Positions 44,094 to 54,987 of a DNA stretch of 64,000 bases are shown here, piece by piece. The stretch lies in the NCBI GenBank assembly GCA_963931865.1, contig OZ007505.1, forward strand, positions 21,490,074-21,554,073, in the 5' to 3' direction. Numbering within the stretch: position 1 is the stretch's first letter; every line of letters begins with the position of its first letter. Made by a program: the position numbers and the translations under genes. The notes beneath the pieces are model-generated. The model was given only the letters and a program-made list of their open reading frames with translations. It did not search any database and had not been told where the DNA came from. The stretch is from Axinella damicornis. Taxonomy: Eukaryota > Porifera > Demospongiae > Axinellida > Axinellidae.

Positions 44094-46644
44094 TGCGACT
44101 AACCGAGTCGGTTTCTGTGAGACCTGTGTTGGTGCGAAACACCATCGCAGTCCTTTTGCCAGCAGTACTACTCAGACGACTGAAGTTCTGGAGCTTGTAC
44201 ATTCAGACGTGTGCGGGAAAATGCAAGAGAAATCCCTAGGAGGAGCTCAATACTTCCTCACCTTTACGGACGACAAAACGAGATACACATGGGTGTACAT
44301 TCTGAAAACCAAAGACCAGGTGTTTGACTGTTTTCTCAAATGGAAGGCACTTGTGGAAAGGCAGAGTAAACGAAAGCTCAAAACCCTCAGGACAGATAAC
44401 GGCGGAGAGTATACCTCGAACAAGTTTGAGACGTATCTGAAGGATGAGGGAATTCGGCATGAACGAACAGTCCCTAAAACGCCAGAACAGAATGGTGTGG
44501 CTGAAAGGCTCAATCGGACCCTGGTTGAGTCAGCACGATCCATGCTCTTGGATGCGAATCTCACAAAACATTACTGGGCTGAGGCAGTATCAACTGCGGT
44601 ATACCTGAAAAATCGGTGCCCTACAAAGGCAGTACAAGGGATGACACCCTATGAAGCCTGGCATGGAGAAAAGCCAAGGGTAGACCATTTTCGAGTGTTT
44701 GGGTGTGATGCGTATGCCCATATCCCAAAGGACGAGCGTGGAAAGTTCGACACGAAAGCTAGGAAGTGTGTCCTTCTTGGCTATGGGGAAGAAACCAAAG
44801 GATATCGGCTGTACGATGTCACGACAAAGAAAGTGATACACAGTCGTGACGTGCGTTTCAATGAAAAGGCCAAGGATTGTCGACATGACTCGCATGATGT
44901 CACCAACGAAGATTACCAACTGATTGTTGATTTCTCACATGGCGTTGGTTCTGAGACTGATCATGACAATGAAGAAGAACAGCCAAACCATGAAGATCAT
45001 GGTCATGATGAACCACCTAGAAGATCCACTAGACAGAGAAGGCAGCCTGACTACTATGGTCGGGAACACAGCAGCCTATGTGAGAAACCTCAACAGCCAG
45101 CATCCTATCCGGAAGCCACAACTGGACCAGACAGAGAAAAGTGGCAAGCTGCTATGGAAACAGAGATGATGTCCATGCAGGAAAACGAAGTCTGGGACTT
45201 GGTGACGCTCCCCGCAGGCAGAAAGACAGTCGGGAGCAAATGGGTGTATAAGTTGAAAACTGGAGCAGACGGATCTGTGCAGAGGTACAAGGCAAGACTA
45301 GTGGCACAAGGCTTCACACAAAAGTATGGGACAGACTTCGATGAGACTTTCTGTCCGGTTGTGAGGCAAGAATCTTTGCGCATGCTGATAGCCTTATCTG
45401 TGCAGTATGACTTAATCCTTCACCAAGCAGATGTGACTACCGCTTTTCTAAACGGGACACTGGAAGAAGAAGTTTACATGCGCCAACCCGAAGGTTTTGT
45501 GCATCGAGGAGAGGAGGAGCTTGTATGCAAGCTCAAGAAGAGCATCTATGGACTTAAACAATCTCCTCGTTGCTGGAATGTAGCCCTTGACACCCAACTG
45601 AAAGAGATGGGATTCACTCAATCGAAGAATGACCCATGTATCTACTACAAGAACATAGGAGGAGAGATGTTCTACATGGGAGTATTTGTTGATGATATTG
45701 TACTGGCAGGGAAGACAGAAAGAGACCTAAATGAAGTGAAGACTGCACTCTCAAGGAAGTTCGAAATCAAAGACCTTGGCAAGTTGAACTATTTCCTTGG
45801 GGTAGAAGTTGAGCAACGGGAGAATAAGTCTATTTGGATAGGTCAACCGGTATACACAAAGAATCTACTTGAAACATCTGGAATGCAGGATTGCAAACCT
45901 GCCAGCACACCAGTTGACATTAGTTCCAAGCTCACAAAAGCTACTGATGACGATGAGTGCATAGACCAGCAGAAGTATCAATCAGCCATTGGGAGTTTAA
46001 TGTATCTCTCTGTAAGCACACGACCAGACATCTCCTATGCTGTGAGCAGTCTAGCACAATTTTCATCGAAACCCAAAAAGGAGCACTGGACAGCCCTGAA
46101 ACGTCTGCTACGATATTTGAGAGGAACTCTGAAACACGGCATTCTCTATACTAAGGATGGATCAAATGCCTGTGTTGGTTACGCCGATGCAGACTGGGCA
46201 GGAGACATAAACGATCGGAAATCAACTTCTGGATATGTCTTTTTGGTCAGTGGAGGAGCGGTCTCATGGAAAAGTCAGAAGCAGAAATGCGTCGCCCTCT
46301 CAACTGCCGAGGCTGAATACATCGCTATGGCCAGCGCTGCACAGGAATCAGTCTGGCTAAGACAGTTAATGGCAGAACTCACTAACTCCTCTGTTGCAGA
46401 AGCACCAACTCTGATTTATGAGGATAATCAGTCAGCGATTGCTATGACCAAGAATCCACAGTTTCATGGACGAGCTAAGCACATAGACATAAAGAACCAT
46501 TTCATTCGAGAACAAGTAGCCCAAGGAACAATCACGCTAGAGTACTGTCCAACTCTTGAGATGATAGCAGACATTCTGACCAAAGGTCTCAGTCGAGAAC
46601 CTTTTTGCAAACTCCGAGAAAAATCTGGAGTGGTGGAACAATGA
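43965..46644 (+). CDS. Copia pol: integrase, reverse transcriptase, RNase H
   Basis: Lies in the +1 frame relative to gag and overlaps it; the frame is open from 43915, but family-like sequence begins about 43965-44000. It starts with the GAG-pre-integrase motif LWHRRYGHLGEQNL and the zinc-binding H/C residues. Then come the integrase DDE residues (HSDVCG, RTDNGGEY, QNGVAERLN), the RT with FVDDIVLAG (the YVDD equivalent), and RNase H with CVGYADADWAG and STAEAEYIA. The frame is uninterrupted to the stop at 46644, 23 bp before the right LTR. Apart from the frame junction it appears intact and possibly active. Confidence 0.92.
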
Positions 46645-46667
46645 TGATTAAGTCAAGTGAGGAGGAG

Positions 46668-46986
46668 TGTAGAGAAGACTTTTTACACATACACTTGTAC
46701 TTAACATTATTAGTTGCTATGGTTTTGTTTAGGTATGGTAATTATCTTGTTTCCTGTAAGGCTATATACCACAGCCAGCCGCTCTTTGTGTGCTCTGTCT
46801 TTTGTGTTTGGAACAATACTACTTTTGTTGTAAGGAGGCCCTGCGCGTCTCTGTTACTATATTACCTGCATGCACATTGATCTTTTGTAGTGTCTCAATT
46901 GTTCTCGTGTTGAATCTCTGACTGTTAAATCCACTGCTGTTCGCTCTAGCTAGCCAACTACTGTTCATTGAGTACGAGTTCTAATA
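46668..46986 (+). repeat. Copia right LTR (319 bp)
   Basis: Near-identical to the left LTR; differs by loss of ta in ttttgtatagtg versus ttttgtagtg. Confidence 0.93.
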
Positions 46987-47078
46987 GTTTCCCGACCCCA
47001 GAGCCAGGGCAGAGGAGGTTAGCCCAACCCCAGAGCCAGGGCAGAGGAGGTTAGTATTGGGAGAGTGAGGGTTGGAGT

Positions 47079-47239
47079 TCAACTCACGGTGTGTTTGTCC
47101 CACTGCTTCTCAGGGTCGTACGGCTCCCATCGACTGGCGGGGAAGATGTGCTTGTTACGTTTATACCAACTCCTGAGTATAGCTACCACCTTTCCAGCAT
47201 GGGACTGTGTGTGGTAGCTATAGTGTGTGTGTGTGTGTG

Positions 47240-47317
<78 letters not shown>

Positions 47318-47618
47318 GTGTATGTGACAATCCAACCACAAAACTGACTGAGACTAGAGTATATCTCCCAGCCTCACACATCCACATCATCCATCCCCCT
47401 CACACATCCACATCATCACATCCCCCTCACACATCCACATCATCACAATGATCACATTCCCCTCACACATACACATCCATGTCATCACATCCACTCACCT
47501 CGTCCTTCTCGACCATGGCATCGTTGAAAAGCCGCACGTCTTCATGAACGTCAAAGCTGAAGAGGGGTCCACTCTTGCCCCTGGCCTTATTGGTAATGAA
47601 GTCGTAGAAAGTATAGTG
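47079..47618 (-). pseudogene. FAM50 duplicate, only last two exons left (copy A)
   Basis: Copies of the two terminal FAM50 exons: 47499-47618 ([20 protein letters not shown] ...) and 47079-47204 ([19 protein letters not shown] ...). Splice sites are kept and there are no stops. However, the last exon has a 6-bp insertion adding two residues (VVAILRSWY versus VVLRSWY in the intact gene). All upstream exons are missing: past 47983 the sequence jumps to FAM50 intron 2. No promoter or start exon is available, so it is a relic unless it was captured by another transcript. Confidence 0.88.
47222..47317. repeat. (GT)n microsatellite
   Basis: About 45 GT units with a few gtgc interruptions, in the former FAM50 intron of copy A. 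The equivalent site in copy B (50390-50485) is a shorter, more interrupted GT run. Confidence 0.92.
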
Positions 47619-47983
47619 CTGCATGCAAGGGAAAACAGTCATGTGACAATCATATGTGGTAACAGTAGGCATGTGACTGCTCGAGGTATGTTGAACATGT
47701 AACAATAGGCTATATAGAAATCAATGTTCAATGCACAATGAGCTATGACAAACTGTCATCTAGCCATCCAACTCAGTAAGTTTCTTAGCTAGTATAATAA
47801 GCTATTTGCCTGGAAGCATTGTAAGATCTGAGTAGCCTCGTTCCCAGCTTGCTCACCCCAGTGTTTGTTGCTTGCATTACTAACGCAGGGGAAGGCGTGG
47901 TAAAACTTGTCATGTACAGAGACGTACATGGACATTGGGTGGACGTGTGGAGTAGCACATATTATTGAGTGCGCTACTGAGCG

Positions 47984-48187
47984 TGAGTCTACAAAAACTG
48001 TACTTCAAGCTCAACTGTCTCAAAACCAGTGGGCACATGCATAATTTGCCCTGAAGGAATGTAATTATGCAATTATGTGTGGGTAATTAGCGACCAATGG
48101 CAATATGATCACTGTCGACCTGCTCGTTGCTCCCCTCAAGTATTGTCAAACACTCGCGGGTAACACGGCCATAGCACCGTACGTAGT
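47984..48187. repeat. Duplicated piece of FAM50 intron 2
   Basis: Matches 53836-54053 (tgagtctacaaaa ... gcaccgtatgtagtc) with small indels. Left junction: FAM50 intron 9 sequence (as at 51490). Right junction: the NOC4L last exon. It therefore marks both an internal deletion in copy A and the junction of the tandem duplication. Confidence 0.85.
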
Positions 48188-48680
48188 CTGGTCTTTGGAA
48201 CCTCCCGCCAGACACTTGATCTGAAGATATTTTGCAATATTCAACGAAATCGTCAGCAAGTTTTATTTGGCATATACCAAGCTTGTTGAGATGCCAGAAT
48301 ACCACGTGAGCATGCCATTAAAGCCTGGGAGTATGTTGCTGTTCGATAACCATCAGCTTGTTCATGGGAGAAGTGAGATCTCTCCGTCTACATCTCGAAA
48401 TTTTCTCATCGCTTTCATCCACGAGGAAACCTGGAATAGCCGTTGCCGGATTCTTCTTGGCCAGCAGTCTGGTATAGCTGATAAATGGCTGTTTGGCTGC
48501 TCCGGAAAGTCATTGGAAATTCTATCCCAACGTACAGATTAGTTTGAGAACGAACTGAATGATTCAAAATAGCTATAGACTTGGCTGTGTAATAGCTGCA
48601 GTGTTTTAGTTTTCATGGAATGTCATGTCTCAGCAATGTACGTATAATCCAGAAATGGGCCATTGCAAGCAATTTTGGGG
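48188..48680 (+). pseudogene. Fused remnants of NOC4L last exon and dioxygenase 3' end (copy B)
   Basis: 48188-48242 copies NOC4L from ctggtctttggaacctccc through its stop and 3' flank (as at 40262-40319). After 11 bp of filler, 48255-48542 copies the last third of the dioxygenase gene (as at 41493-41782), including NHQLVHGRSEI and the identical stop, plus about 100 bp of 3' flank. The frame is open from a GTG-less start, but the N-terminal 330 residues, including the HxD iron ligands, are deleted. Not functional. Confidence 0.88.
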
Positions 48681-49854
48681 GTATGAAACTATGAAAGTTA
48701 TAAAATGTTCCTATAGTAGAATAGGCACACATTTTTGTTGCCATGAGTGGTTTATATGGCTATTTACTTTGCAAGTATGAGTGTACTTGCATGAGTACTG
48801 ATTGACCATGGGCAATGAGTATTAGCAAGACTTTCCCAGTGATGTGTATGCATGAGTGGTAGCTAATGCAAGCATTATCATGCAATCCAAGCATGTCAGA
48901 CACCGTGACCAAAATCGAATCAGTTGCATCCACACTTTCCACAGGCGGACTCTACTGCTGTTTACACTAGAGCACTTGAATGTAGTGGTTACCATGCCAG
49001 CTGATTATAAGAACAGGCTTGTGTCCTCCATGCATGTCAGTCACAATTCCGAGAAGAGTAGCTACAAGAGATAGATGAGCAAATGTACAGAACAGATTAA
49101 TGTGTGTGTGTGTGTGTGTGTGTATGGGTCTTGATTCTTGGTGCATGCAGGAGCAATGTCGGCTAGCTCTTCATAGTTTGTCTTCAGTTGCCGTACATGT
49201 AGCTAGCTAGCTGTTGCAATTGGTAAAAGGGTTAAAACAACCCACAGAAAGGTCACCTCTGGTTTGGTGAACCATGCAGGTGCACTAGCAGATGGGAATT
49301 AGCAACCACAAAATCCAATGGGCATTTTTTTAACACGTATGCACAGCACAGCAGTACTGTCAGTCAGACAGTCTCAGACTTGCTGAAGCAGTCTGCAGAC
49401 ACGTACTACAGAAGCCCACAAAGTCAACGACTTCAACTTTATCAGCACGTCATTTCTCATCCATTCATGCTTCCAACTTACACAGTATATTGCACTACAG
49501 CTCTCCCATTGGCCAACGAGTGGTGTTGCCAACATCCCATTGACAAATCGTATACGCGTATTAACACCCACAGGACAGAGGAACAACGCATTGTGCATGA
49601 TCGTGAAAGTTATTTATGTACTTGCTCCATAATCCCCAAACTTGCCAACTTTGATCACCTTGGACTCTTGGTTATACCCTTCTTCTCTGCAGAGAAGTGT
49701 CCAATCTGCAAGAACTCAATCAAGGAGAACTATTGTGTAGCTACCATATAGATCACGTTGCACCAGTCAGCAGCATGGCATTTGGAATACTATACTGAAC
49801 AACAACTGTATTGATAGTGCTCCTATTTTCAGTAGCTGTCGTACCTTTTCCAGA

Positions 49855-49889
<35 letters not shown>

Positions 49890-49890
49890 T
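48667..49890. other. Segment present only in copy B, ending in a poly-G tract
   Basis: Between gggccattgcaa (matches 41923) and gttcatgccagaag (matches 42049), copy B has about 1.2 kb with no counterpart in copy A, where only about 120 bp lies between the same points. It contains a GT microsatellite (49101-49122), an open frame at 49380-49751 with CPICKNSIKENYC at its end but no family match, and a G-run of about 29 nt at 49857-49885. No terminal repeats were recognised. Confidence 0.6.
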
Positions 49891-50255
49891 GGGAGTTCAT
49901 GCCAGAAGAATAGGGCACCATATATAGCTCACTCCTTGCAGAATACCAGTTCTATGATGTCATATCTAAATCAACTGCATGTCTGTACAAAATGACAACA
50001 ATAGAGGTATGTACACAGCAGCAATATGGCAATGAGTCATTGGTGTACACAGTGTATGTCACTTCTGAGTCTTGTCTCCAATCTGGATTAGAGGAAAGCG
50101 AATCATCGGTTCAAATCGCTTGGTTGGAAGGTCGAGTATGGGGTCACGAAAATGGAGCAGGAGAGGTCCTGGGACAAGGCTATCCTTTAGGGTTAGGTTT
50201 CCCGACCCCAGAGCCAGGTCAGAGGAGGTAGTATTGGGAGAATGAGGGTTGGAGT

Positions 50256-50439
50256 TCAACTCACGGTGTATTTGTCCCACTGCTTCTCGGGGTCGTACGG
50301 CTCCCATCGACTGGCGGGGAAGATGTGCTTGTTACGTTCATACCAACTCCTGAGTACCACCTTTCCAGCATGGGACTGTGTGCGGTATAGTGTGTGTGTG
50401 TGTTGTGTATGTGTGTGTATGTGTGTGTGTGTGTGGCGG

Positions 50440-50472
<33 letters not shown>

Positions 50473-53400
50473 TGTTGTGTATGTGACAATCCAACCTACC
50501 TAAACAGAGTATATCTCCCAGTCTCATGTCCCTCACACATCCACATCATCACATCCCCTTCACACATCCACACTACATCCCTCTCACACATCCATCCCCC
50601 TCACATCACATCCCCCTCACACATCCACACCACATCCCTCTCACACATCCATCCCCCTCACACATCCACATCATCACATCCCCCTCACACATCCACACCA
50701 CATCCCTCTCACACATCCATCCCCCTCACACATCCATCCCCCTCACACATCCACATCATCACATCCCCCTCACACATCCACACAACATCCCCTCACACAT
50801 CCAAATCATCACATCCCCACATCGTCATAGCCCCCTCATACATTCACATCATCACATCCCCCTCACACATCATCATAGCCCCCTCACACATTCACATCAT
50901 CACATCCCCCTCACATATCCACATCATCACATCCCCCTCACACATTCACATCATCACACATTTCCACATCATCACATCTTCTCACCTCGTCCTTCTCGAC
51001 CATGGCATCGTTGAAAAGCCGCACGTCTTCATGAACATCAAAACTGAAGAGGGGTCCACTCTTGCCCCTGGCCTTATTGGTAATGAAGTCGTAGAAAGTA
51101 TAGTGCTGCATGCAAGGGAAAACAGCCATGTGACAATCATGTGATAACTATGTAACAGTTAACAGTAGGCAAGTGACTGCTCGAACATGTAAGGATATAT
51201 ATATAGAAATCAATGTCTAACATGTACAGTGTACTGTCATCTAGCCATCCAACTCCATAAATAAGTTCCCTTTGTGAGTTTCTTGGCTAGTATGATAATT
51301 CGCTACTAGCAATTTTGCCTGCAGCATTGTTAGACCTGAGTAGCCTCGTTCCCAGCTTGCTCACCCCAGTGTTTGTTGCTTGCATTACGAACGCAGGGGA
51401 AGGCTTGGTAAAACTCGTCACGTACAGAGACGTACATTGACATCGGGTGGACGTGTGGAATAGCACATAGTAAGTGAGTGCGCTACTGAGCGATTTAGCA
51501 GTCGGCATCAGACAGTCTTGGTGACGTTTATTGGGAAAACTGTCCCAGAGCTGTACAGAAAGAATGTGCCACTCTTCCACACGTCCACCCAACGTCCACA
51601 TACGTCACTGCACGTGACAAATTTTACCACGCCTTCCCACGTTAGTACTTCAAGAGACAAACACGCTGGGGCGAGAAGGCCTGGGAATGAGGCTATGACC
51701 TCAGGGTATTACTAGCTATCTGTTGGAACAAAGGGAACTACGATCTTACTTGTGGGATGATGAGGTCTTCCTTGATGTACATGAGATTGTCCACACCGGT
51801 GGCCCTACAGTGTACATCACACACACATCACTAACAGACTATAATATACATCATAATTGCAACACACCTCAGTTCAGAAAAGTCTTTGCGAAGATTCTCC
51901 AAGCACCTCTGCAGGAACTGGGATATCGTGTTACCTTTCTGCATCTAAGAGAGTAATACCAGCCAATGATATGGCTGCTACCTTCCTTTCAGGAGGGGGA
52001 GAGGGGAGGAGGAGAGGGATGGGATGGTGAGGGGAGGAGGAGAGGGATGGTGAGGGGAGGAGGAGAGGGATGGGCAAGGGGAGGAGATGGATGGAGAAGG
52101 GGAGGAGGAGAGGGATGAGATGGGTGAGGGGAGGAGGAGAGGGATGGGCGAGGGGAGGAGAGGGGTGGACGATGGGAGGAGAGGGATGGTCGAGGGGAGG
52201 AGAGGGATGGAGAAGGGGAGGAGGAGGGGTAGGGAGGGGAAAAGGGTGGGAAGGCGAAACAGAAGGAGGGCTAGCACTGTCTAGTCCCTTCTTGTTATAT
52301 ACTGTGGATGGAGGTAAGTAGGCTCATTCCCAGACCCAAGATCCTGGGCCTGGGAATGAGCCTAAGAGGTAAGTAAAATCAGTTCACTGAATGCTACAAC
52401 ATGTACGTACTTTGACGTGTCTTCTGTGACCGGAGCCGTCCCAGTAGCTGTACGTGATCTGAACCTCCTCACCTGCACAAGAATATAGTACGAGTACAGA
52501 ATGTCAGAAACGCAGCCAAAGTCCATCCCTGTCGTTGCATGGTTGGTATGACCTGGAATGACTCACCTTTGATCTTCTCCTGCCTCTCCACCCATTCCTG
52601 CCTTAGCCTCTCTCTTTCTTGTCTTTCAGCCTCCTGTAGGAAACCTCAGAGGACAGTAGGGTGGCCAATCAGATAGCAGTTTCAAGTCACATGCATGGAT
52701 GTGAAGTCATGTGACACTGACCTCCCTGTCCCTGTCTGGTAGGAATGACGTATCCACAGTGGGGTTCTTGCCAAATTTCCTCTTCTTCACAACAGGAGGG
52801 GGAGCTGGAATGATATTAACCATCTGTGACAAAGTCATGTGATTCCACTGCTGAAATCATGCGACTAGCACACAATCTTACACTCATCTTCATCCTCCTT
52901 CTCCTCCTCATCTTCATCCATGTTGAAGGAGAGCATTGCTTTAGTTCCCTTCTTGTGCTTCGTCTTCCTCCCTTCGCGCTCACTGCAGAATATGATGACA
53001 CCTGCTGTAATGGTATCCGAGCCACAATCCCCAAAATCTCTGGTAACCACTAGCAACCCGTCTAGCAGGTGCTGGATATACATGTGTAGATTCACAGGTA
53101 CTGCACCTGCAATTAGCATACAAAAGATTCCCCCCACCGGATTTGTCTCAGCCTTGATTCAATGAAGGATTTCATACGTGATATGGTAATACCTACTTGA
53201 TCTTGGACTATGACGGTATTTGGCAACAAATTATAATTGCAATGTTTCGATCACACCGTGGTAATCTTCATCAGCCATACTGGCCGTGCACGAGTATGCC
53301 TGATGAAAACTACCACAGTGTAATCGAAGTGTTGCAATTAAAATTTGTTGCCATAGTCCAAGATCAAGTTGACATCGAGCGTGGTAACACGGCTCTCAAG

Positions 53401-54493
53401 GAATAATTATATATGGTACCACCACTGACGTCACATCTCAAGGAACTACGACACAGACTGCTCGTTGCTTGTGTTATTGTCAGGGCGTGAATCAGGGAAC
53501 CAGGGAGACCGAGACAACTCACCACCCAGGAGGACACGCAACACTTCCAGTGACATCAGCAGTGGGACCGTATTACATGGGAGCAATCAACAAAATGGCA
53601 TGGCAAATTCTTGGCAGTTCGTACAGTTCATTTGTTGGTAGTTTGGCTGCTATCTGCTTCTCCCTCTCCCTCACGAGGGTCTCTCTCCTCTCCTTCATCT
53701 CCTCCAGTGTCACTAGACCTGCAAACAATTACAGTTGGGGAGAGACCTCTTTTGTATGTTCTAAAATTGAATCAACCCGTCATGCTTGACGGTACAGTTT
53801 GTTTTCTCAATCATACTCTTAATCACATTGACAGTTGTGAGTCTACAAAATTGTACTTCTAGCTCAACTATCTCTCTAGTCTCGAGGGTCTGGGCACGTG
53901 CCTACATTCGAGGTGCCCTGAAGGAATGCAATTATGTGTGGGTAATTAGTGACCAATGGCAATAACACGCACATGATCACTGTTGACCTGCTTGTTGCTC
54001 CCCTCAACTTTTGTCAAACACTCACAGGTAACACGGCATAGCACCGTATGTAGTCGCTAGCGAGACTGAATATGTCATTTGCATCAACGATTCTGATTTG
54101 TCAGGTCAACATAATTTCCGTCCTGGGGACAACTCGAATGTCAGCGCATGCCCAGACCCTTCCTCGCTCCCGTACAAAGGGTCCAGTTCCAAGACTACTG
54201 TCCCCCTACACAACAGACTGACTCTCACCAATGGTACTTGATCGGAGCTCTTCCTCCACAACGTCGAAGCTGGTAGCAAACTTGTTCCCCATCGCAGCAA
54301 ACTTTGAGTGTTCCTGCAGTATTACATAGGGTCAGGGTTTGCAGTATGACAAAGCTGTGTTGCATTTAACATGATTGACTACCTCAGCTATCTTTTGCTT
54401 CATTCTCTCTAGCTCCTCCCTCTGCTTCTCCCTCTTCTTTGTCAGAGTGGCAGCCCTGTTGCCCTCCGACGCTGAGCCTTTGTAGTGAGCCAT
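50256..54493 (-). CDS. FAM50A: FAM50 (XAP5) family nuclear protein
   Basis: Conserved nuclear XAP5 protein associated with the spliceosome (human FAM50A, Armfield syndrome gene). Eleven exons: 54383-54493, 54229-54313, 53625-53718, 52882-52982, 52722-52804, 52567-52633, 52411-52472, 51868-51944, 51750-51804, 50986-51105 and 50256-50375. All phases close to 324 aa (human 339). The N-terminus reads [20 protein letters not shown], then [20 protein letters not shown] coiled, basic middle is followed by an acidic block ([13 protein letters not shown]) and [20 protein letters not shown]. The XAP5 core is [16 protein letters not shown], then [31 protein letters not shown] and [18 protein letters not shown], ending DKYTVS. 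The donor of exon 3 (GTACGA after 53625) is the least typical site. Copy A at 47079-47618 is a decayed duplicate. Introns carry two MITEs and an overgrown cacatccacatcatcacatc repeat. Divergent from a small ORF (158 bp between starts). Confidence 0.95.
50535..50985. repeat. Pyrimidine/CA-rich tandem repeats (ccctcacacatccacatcat)
   Basis: About 16 imperfect units of 26-30 bp in the last FAM50 intron. The counterpart in copy A (47375-47495) has only 3-4 units, so the array expanded after the duplication or shrank in copy A. Confidence 0.85.
51341..51695. mobile_element. TAGCCTC-type MITE (355 bp) in FAM50 intron
   Basis: Ends TAGCCTCGTTCCCAGCTTGC ... GGCCTGGGAATGAGGCTA. Inner arms include ggtggacgtgtgg / ccacacgtccacc. 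Flanks AGACCTGAG and TGACCTCAG are an imperfect 9-bp duplication. The left half also exists in copy A from 47833 until the deletion point at 47983, so this insertion predates the tandem duplication. Confidence 0.82.
51985..52262. repeat. Purine-rich minisatellite (ggggaggaggagagggatgg)
   Basis: About 12 units of 20-28 bp in the FAM50 intron between exons 7 and 8. Its pyrimidine minus strand precedes the exon 51868-51944 acceptor at some distance. Confidence 0.88.
52319..52364. mobile_element. Minimal TAGGCTC-type MITE (46 bp)
   Basis: Ends TAGGCTCATTCCCAG ... CTGGGAATGAGCCTA, with hardly any internal sequence. Flanks GGAGGTAAG and AGAGGTAAG (9 bp, one mismatch). It is the smallest member in the window. 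FAM50 intron. Confidence 0.82.
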
Positions 54494-54651
54494 CGTGTCA
54501 AACCGTACTGAGCTAGCTGGGAATGGGATGCACAGGTATCAGTTTAGGATTTCAACATTACTTTGTACGCCTAAAAAAAATTGCTTTTGCTTAATTAGAG
54601 CGAGGAGGGGCCATCGCCCATGCATATCGCATAGGCCATACCGGCCCACGC
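54494..54651. promoter_or_regulatory. Bidirectional promoter FAM50 / small ORF
   Basis: 158 bp between divergent ATGs. No TATA box was recognised; contains agctagctgggaatgggatg and an AT-rich run near 54570. Confidence 0.45.
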
Positions 54652-54987
54652 ATGTACCATAATCGTAGTATGAGCAAGAAGTTGAAGAACGTCTTGTTGC
54701 TGGGACGAAAAGGGATCGTCTTGGATGATATAAAAAAGGCTGTTGCCGTACAAGATGTAGCGCTGTTTAGTGGGACGTCTCTTGACGATGTGCGTAACGT
54801 GTTCGGCGCACACTCGATTGACATGGTCATCGTGGGAGCAGGGCTCGACTTGGAGGTGCGTTTGGAGATCGTCAAGTACATCTTTACTGTCAGCACCTCC
54901 ACGACTGTTCACATGAAAGACAGGGACTCTGGTCCGCAAGGGATGCTTCCATTTGTGAACGGTGTACTCACTGGCTTGTTTGGATGA
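54652..54987 (+). CDS. Small intronless protein of unknown function (111 aa)
   Basis: ATG at 54652; a second ATG six codons later may be the true start. The composition is that of a folded cytosolic protein: KNVLLLGRKGIVLDDIKKAV, then SIDMVIVGAGLDLEVRLEIV, then SGPQGMLPFVNGVLTG. Alternating beta (VLLLG, MVIVGAG) and helix segments suggest a small alpha/beta fold. No signal peptide, membrane segment or Cys motif is present. I do not recognise the family. Its position head-to-head with FAM50, lack of stops and amino-acid make-up argue that it is real; a third-position or cross-species comparison would settle it. Confidence 0.6.
   Translation: MYHNRSMSKKLKNVLLLGRKGIVLDDIKKAVAVQDVALFSGTSLDDVRNVFGAHSIDMVIVGAGLDLEVRLEIVKYIFTVSTSTTVHMKDRDSGPQGMLPFVNGVLTGLFG

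Larger units (their letters stand above)
42405..46986 (+). mobile_element. Copia-type LTR retrotransposon, nearly intact
   Basis: Full element of 4582 bp. LTRs are at 42405-42725 and 46668-46986 and differ visibly only by a 2-bp (ta) indel, so insertion is recent. The flanking 5-bp target duplication is GTTTC (42400-42404 and 46987-46991). Domain order is gag, protease, integrase, RT, RNase H (Copia order). A purine-rich tract (gtgaggaggag) precedes the right LTR. The sequence after the left LTR (ggttatgtcccc) is not the usual initiator-Met primer site. The corresponding position in the duplicated copy (about 50199) is empty. LTR ends are TG...TA rather than TG...CA. Confidence 0.95.

Noticed and set aside
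47227..47451. Long open frames through GT, GGGA and CA repeats (also 21153-21581, 22658-23086, 31744-32431, 33221-33728, 50242-51144, 56126-56590)
   Set aside because: Frames stay open only because the repeat unit contains no stop in any register; composition is monotonous and both strands are open equally.
48267..48542. Second functional dioxygenase gene
   Set aside because: Only the C-terminal third is present; the HxD iron ligands and the whole N-terminal domain are deleted, and the upstream sequence is NOC4L 3' flank.
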